Translations under genes and position numbers: made by a program
From: Henckelia pumila
Lineage: Eukaryota; Streptophyta; Magnoliopsida; Lamiales; Gesneriaceae
Length of the DNA stretch: 64,000 nt
Direction: 5' to 3'
Assembly (NCBI RefSeq): GCF_033568475.1
Contig: NC_133123.1
Location: 160,781,753-160,845,752, forward strand
Shown here: positions 58,774 to 64,000 of the stretch, one piece after another
How positions within the stretch are numbered: the first letter of the stretch is position 1
How the letters are laid out: each line of letters begins with the position of its first letter
Notes under the pieces: model-generated
The model's input: the letters and a program-made list of their open reading frames with translations, nothing else
What the model was told of the DNA's origin: nothing
The model's database searches: none

Positions 58774-60139
58774 ATCGAGCCAGCAAAATCTTATACTTCT
58801 GCGGCTAGATTTTGGAACTGACACTTTCGAGTAACTTTTTTTCTCGTCCTTTTTAATTTTACCGTTTTTGTATCTTGTCCAATGACTCGGGAAATTTTGA
58901 CACTTGGTTGTGGTGCATGAAAGTATAATAGAAGAAACATATGCTTGATCTAGTGTGGAAGACGATGAAGCCCTACCATAACATATGTTTGGTTTAATTT
59001 CTGTGCTGGAGAACCATCATAATCAATCCCTTGTGTATAGTTAAAATAGAATGAGATCGTAGGAATATGCATGCATATCTATTTCATTGATCGATGCTTA
59101 TTATTTAAGCTCGAGTTTTATCATAGTTTATTATTTAAAAATTGTGAGAATGAATGGGTGGACAGCATGAAGCTAAGCGAAAAAAGGGACTCAACTGAAA
59201 AAAAAGGACTCTATTGATCTGATAAGAAAGTGAGAGTATGCTGGACTTTTTGGCTACTTTTCTGTGCACATAAAAGTGGTAAATCCAGCCTAAAAATCTC
59301 CATTTCCTCGTCACCTTATTGCCCTTAAATATGCTCACACACTTCAGAAGACACCCAATGATTACAATGGTTAGTAAGTATCCTCTGTGATGACCGAACC
59401 AAGGATCTGAACGATAAAACGTCCTGAAAACTGATTAATGATAGCTATTTCGATTTCTTAGCAGTAAATTATTTCACTTTAGTTTAATGGAATTCCTGAA
59501 AATGCCATCGGGAAGGCTAGGCGGTGTCGAAGAATCATAGGGCTAGGTCGTCCTTCCGAGCCCCTTAAATTTGAAACTCTAGCTCTGTCCTTCCCCCTGA
59601 ATTTGAGTTGAAGGGAACTTAGGGGAGGTAACTAGAGTTGAGAAAAGAGGATTCTTGGAAAGGAGTAGGAATCTGCATGACAGCCCAAAAAGAGACTACA
59701 AAATGTAATTTGGTCACTTTGTCTACACATGTAGATTTGTTCACTTTTTTTATAGGTGCCGGTTTGTCCATATGTTTGGGAAATTAATTCACAAGGAAGC
59801 AATTAATTTAAAAGTGAGAGGTGGAGAGATGGAATCAGTAGTGGACTATACCATTAAATGAAATATACTTTGAGTGAGTGTGAAAGTGACTTGAAAAGCA
59901 GATTTGAGCATGAAGACTGCTCTGTTTTTTTATGTGCATCTCAAAAGGACAGATGGGAAGAAATCGAATAAAAGCATAAAGATTACTTCAATGGTGCTCT
60001 CTTTATTTTGGTTTTCACATTTCATTTTGTGCCACGTAGTTGATACCAATTGTTTCATTCGAACAATAAAAATTTCAAGTTTCTTTTTTTCCGAAAATTT
60101 AAATTGAAGTGTAGCATTTAAAAAAAAACACAAAAATTC
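58774..60139. other. 3' UTR of EX1 and intergenic DNA
   Basis: The first 250 bases probably hold the 3' UTR. The rest is unstructured AT-rich sequence; short frames (for example 59904-60107) have no recognisable content. Confidence 0.5.
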
Positions 60140-60300
60140 GTATCAAACCGTCTCGGGCGTCTCATTTCTCATAAGCTAGTTTGAAACGAAACAATCCGTG
60201 AACTCGATCTATGAGAAAATATTAATTTGAGAAAATATTAATATTTACAACAGAAATAAATCGATCCGATATATATGCGAGACGGTCTCAATGAAAAACT
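60140..60300 (-). repeat. Dispersed repeat fragment with AGACGGTCTC ends
   Basis: Lies between aaaccgtctcgggcgtctca and gcgagacggtctcaatg; the interior matches 9503-9660 in the opposite sense. It is likely a MITE- or SINE-like family; boundaries are uncertain. Confidence 0.45.
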
Positions 60301-61188
60301 ACTTAAAAAAAATAACAGAAGAAGATTGACCCTAATAATTAATGACTTGTTGGCACATGGTAACATTTGTTTACGACATGATTTACAGGTTTCTGAATTA
60401 GGTTAATAGTATCTTATGTTATATTTCCTTGCGGCTTATTTTAAGATCATTTGGTGGAAATAAAAAAAAGACTAGTCTTTATGGGATGACCACTTTTCTT
60501 TGGCAATAGTAAAACTAGGTAAATTAATAAACTACCCTTCCTTTTTGGAATTATAAAAATGTCTCCATTTTTATTTTTATTATTTTTCAAATTATGATCA
60601 TCTCTCTATCTATCTATATTCCACATATATATTACAATACTTCAGCCTTTTCTAATATCTAATTTATTTCGTTCTCAAATATGAAATTACATCCTTTATT
60701 TTTTTACTATATAATCTTGCTAAAAAGAATATGTTTTTAACCAATCACGGATTGACACGCCACCCCAAGGGCAGTGCCTTTGAGGTGACATAGAACTTCC
60801 CATGTTTTAGATGAAATTTTATTCGACTAACCCATAAAAAAAATTCAAAAATACTAAATTTGACAATAGACTCACATAAAAAAAAATATATTTATATATA
60901 ATATAATACGTAAATAACATGAATTATTTTTTATATTGGAGCATAAATGCAGCTATATTATATATTAAAAAATAAATAATCAACTACATTAAGCAAACAA
61001 ACTTGATAAAGCTAAAAGGAAAACACACATAATAAAAAAGGCCAAAGACGCTTTAACTTTAATTTTATTTCTCAAAGTTTCCATTTCAAATTCCTTTTTC
61101 GTTGGCTTTTTTTCTTGTTTTCCGTTTTTAAATTCAAATTCCTTCACAAGATCAAAGTGTAATCTTCTTCCGGCAGCGATCAAATCCC
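60301..61188. other. Intergenic DNA and upstream region of the CASP-like gene
   Basis: AT-rich. A tctc/tatc-rich patch lies at 60600-60625. The last 120 bases (pyrimidine-rich, cttttttcttgttttcc) are the probable leader. No gene found. Confidence 0.5.
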
Positions 61189-62984
61189 ATGGAAAACGCC
61201 GACCGCGGCAGTAATCATAGTAAACGAAGCCACCGGAGAGGCAGCAACGGCCACCTATCAATGTCTGACACCGATTCCACGGCGAGCCAAGTTGACTCGT
61301 GGCACTCCCCTCTCCGTTCAGAGTCTCCCTTCCGCTCCGACGACCCTTCATTCCAGCAAGAAAACGATAATTCGACCAACAAGAGTCTTAAATCGCTTGT
61401 TTCAGTCGATAAATATTATTCTCCGGTGCCGTCTCCGGGGGCTTCGAATATCCCGGCGAGTTCTCCGGTGGCTGGGAGGATGGGGTGGAGGCCATGGCCG
61501 CATTCGGAGAAGCCCACCTCGGAGAATCATGGTTTCCCGGCGAGTTATCCGGTGTCGGGAGTGAAAGGTGGTAAGAGGGAAAAACCCATGTCGGAGAACC
61601 ATGAGTTTCCGGCGAAAGGTGGGTCTCCGGTGGTGTTGGGATTGAATAGGTTGGTGAGGGAGGAGCCGCCACCTGGGGTGAAGAAGATTGGGGCAGCCCG
61701 TGGTGGCGGTGGTCACTTAGAGGAAGGATATGTCAGCAGCGGCCGTGGGGAGGATGAAGTCGGGGGCGAGAGGCGGTCGAGGGCGGCGGATCAGTCGATT
61801 TTGAGGAGGTCGGAGAGGAGTGCGGCAACGAGAAAGGTAGCGTTGGTGTTTAGAGTGTTGGAAGTAATTTTATGTTTGGTTTCATTTTCGATCATGGCTG
61901 CAGATAAGACCAAGGGGTGGAGTGGTGATTCTTTTGATCGATACAAGGAGTATAGGTATATAAATCTTTCGTCCTTTTCGTCGAGTTCTTGCATGTTTAT
62001 CCTCAGTTTCTTGATCAAACGTGTGTAAATTTGGTTTCTTGATGGGAGGATTTTGATTGCGATTGGATTGAGTTATTTGAAATCCATGATTTCGAGTGGA
62101 ATTCAAATGCATTTTCAAATATGTGTGCTGCTTATTTACAATATAATTGTACTGATCACAATGGATGAATTTCACATGCAAATCGCTATCAATGCTACAA
62201 TCAGTGATATTCATGTATTTAATTTCTGTATTGAAGAAACTTGCCATTGAGTTCTTGCTCTCTAGGAACAAATGCTTCTTGCCTGTTTAAAGAAAAATAT
62301 GTGCATTTTTTTTATCTTTTTTCCTGCCAAGAATGTCCAAGCAATCAACAGTTGCTGTACATAAAATGTTTAGTGAATACACTATTTTTTCTTGTTTTGC
62401 TTGCGATCATCATCAGTCAAGCTTCAGACCCAAATTAGCTTCAATAAGACACACCAGAATCTTTAGTCTCCATTATACTCTGTTTATGATTGAAGATCTG
62501 ACGAATATTGAACATTAACATTGTTTTGATATGCAGGTATTGTCTAGTTGTAAACGTTATCGGATTTGTATATTCTGGTTTCCAAGCATTTGATCTAGCA
62601 TACAGTTTAGGCACAGAAAATCACGTCTTCTCTCACCATATACGTTACCATTTTGATTTCTCCATGGATCAGGTAAGTAATTGCCTCAACTTGCTATCGC
62701 TTTGAATTGCAACATATTCTGCATGTTCAAAGCATATTGATATTGTCACAATTAGTTAGTAAGCAACACCTTTTTTCGTGTTACTGCAGATTCTTGCATA
62801 TCTTCTGATATCAGCATCTTCATCAGCAGCAACGAGGGTGGACGACTGGATTTCTAACTGGGGGAAAGACCAGTTTACGTTGATGGCCAGTGCATCAATC
62901 TCTGTGTCGTTTCTCGCCTTTACTGCCTTTGCCTTGAGCTCTCTTATATCAGGTTCCAATCTTTGCAACGGGGATACAATTTGA
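61189..62984 (+). CDS. CASP-like protein 4A (DUF588 membrane protein)
   Basis: Four-span plasma-membrane protein related to the Casparian strip scaffold proteins, thought to organise membrane domains; the exact role of 4A members is not settled. Exons: 61189-61955, 62537-62672, 62790-62984; 365 aa. A long Ser/Pro/Gly-rich, disordered N-terminus (about 215 residues with repeated SENHGFPA- and SENHEFPA-like words) is typical of subgroup 4A. Membrane spans lie at about 217-238 ([17 protein letters not shown]), 257-280, 302-321 and 331-356. Arg222 in span 1 and Asp319 at the end of span 3 fit the conserved charged pair of the family. Splice sites tatag|gtatat, tgcag, cag|gtaagt and tgcag are all GT-AG. 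A shadow frame extends exon 1 to 62028 if unspliced. Confidence 0.92.
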
Positions 62985-64000
62985 TTACACATCAGTGACC
63001 ATTACATATCTCTCTTTTTTTCTTTTTTATCTATTATATAGTTGAGAATAATTGCCTGAAATTATAAAATTATCAAGTCCGGATATGTAAATATAGTATA
63101 GTTGCAGGTTAGATTGAGCTAAATCTCTAGACATAATTATTGTTTTGATAAATAAATTAGTGAATGGAATTTATATAGTGCAATGTCTTGACGCCAGTTT
63201 TGTATCTAGTTCTCAAATGTATTGTTACACTATGGCTTGAGGTCACTCTCAAATACAACTAGCTATTTTCATGGCAAAAGCTTGATACATTATTCATTAC
63301 CAAAATGAAAGGTAGATGATAAATAATATAATTTTTTTTAAATGCATCATTACATGATGTTTGATAAGATTTTTAAATAATACAGTTAGCTTTTATTTTC
63401 TGGAAAACCATTTTATCTTTTGAAACATTAAAGTTACTTTTAAGCTTTCCCTTTGCCAAAGCAGATTGGCATTTCACATACTTTTTTGCATCTCATCATT
63501 TTTTTTCCAGTAAATAAAATATAATCCTGTCCGACATATTATTTAGGTTTTTCATTTGTTTCAATTATATAGTCTAATTTTTATATTAGTATTAGTTTTC
63601 TTACTCTTTTATCAGTTTACTCCTATTAAATTAATATTGTTAACTGTTTGTACAATTTTTTTATATTATTAAAATCTTCATTAAATAAAAATAATAAAAA
63701 AAAATTGTTTTTAAAATTTATAGTTTCAATTTTTTTTTTTTCATTTGTGTGTAGACGCACAAAGACTTAAATAAGTGGGACAGATAGAGTATGACCAACA
63801 AAATACAAATACTACAAAGCATAAACGAGTGAATTCAATCATTATATAGCTCAACCTTCAGACAATCATCACTCTTAACATCCCAGTCGGATATAAATTG
63901 TTCAAACATATGAAAACATGCGATTTGATCCCCCCAAAAAAAAACCAATCTAAATTAACATCAAATCCCATCAATTTTCTTTAAAGCACGCAAGAGACGA
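62985..64000. other. 3' flank of the CASP-like gene
   Basis: AT-rich with poly-T runs (63728-63739). It probably includes the 3' UTR in the first few hundred bases. No further gene is visible up to the window edge. Confidence 0.5.

Noticed and set aside
61388-61716. Minus-strand and alternate-frame ORFs in the first CASP-like exon
   Set aside because: By-products of the proline- and serine-rich N-terminus; the plus frame joins to membrane exons.
1-64000. tRNA, rRNA or other structural RNA genes
   Set aside because: None was recognised by eye on either strand. A tRNAscan or Infernal run would be decisive.

Overview
The window is nuclear DNA of a flowering plant. It is AT-rich, its host genes carry short GT-AG introns, and between the genes lie Copia, Gypsy, CACTA, hAT, Mutator, Tourist and LINE remnants. 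Conserved plant-only families (EXECUTER, CASP-like, UGT90-type glucosyltransferase) place it in the eudicots. The sequence alone does not prove a lower rank; an asterid or Lamiales-like source is only a guess.

Layout. 1-6.5 kb: one intronless UDP-glycosyltransferase gene on the minus strand, flanked by two diverged direct copies of the same non-coding segment. The right copy is split by a Mutator-like element that holds a small two-exon reading frame and by a Tourist MITE. 6.5-16.7 kb: gene-free DNA with an hAT-type MITE, a Mutator-type MITE, a CACTA 5' end split by a solo LTR, and a 3.4 kb solo LTR; most of these keep perfect target duplications. 16.7-33.5 kb: a 16.8 kb higher-order repeat, the most unusual part. 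About eleven copies of a decayed gene fragment, which looks like the cysteine half of a papain-type protease, alternate with arrays of a roughly 102-bp (34-codon) minisatellite that appears to have grown out of the fragment's own second exon. 33.5-45.2 kb: a reverse-oriented Gypsy-type LTR remnant and a complete but dead 8.6 kb Copia element (35950-44535, 5-bp target duplication). 45.2-46 kb: another hAT-like repeat.

46-64 kb is ordinary gene space with three plus-strand genes whose exons can be joined in frame: mitochondrial NADPH:adrenodoxin/ferredoxin reductase (13 exons, 486 aa, one GC-AG intron), EXECUTER1-like chloroplast singlet-oxygen sensor (11 exons, 654 aa, with a LINE fragment in intron 9), and a CASP-like 4A membrane protein (3 exons, 365 aa). 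The three genes share orientation but no known pathway; each should have its own promoter.

All coordinates, repeat counts and homology calls were made by eye. No database search or alignment program was run.
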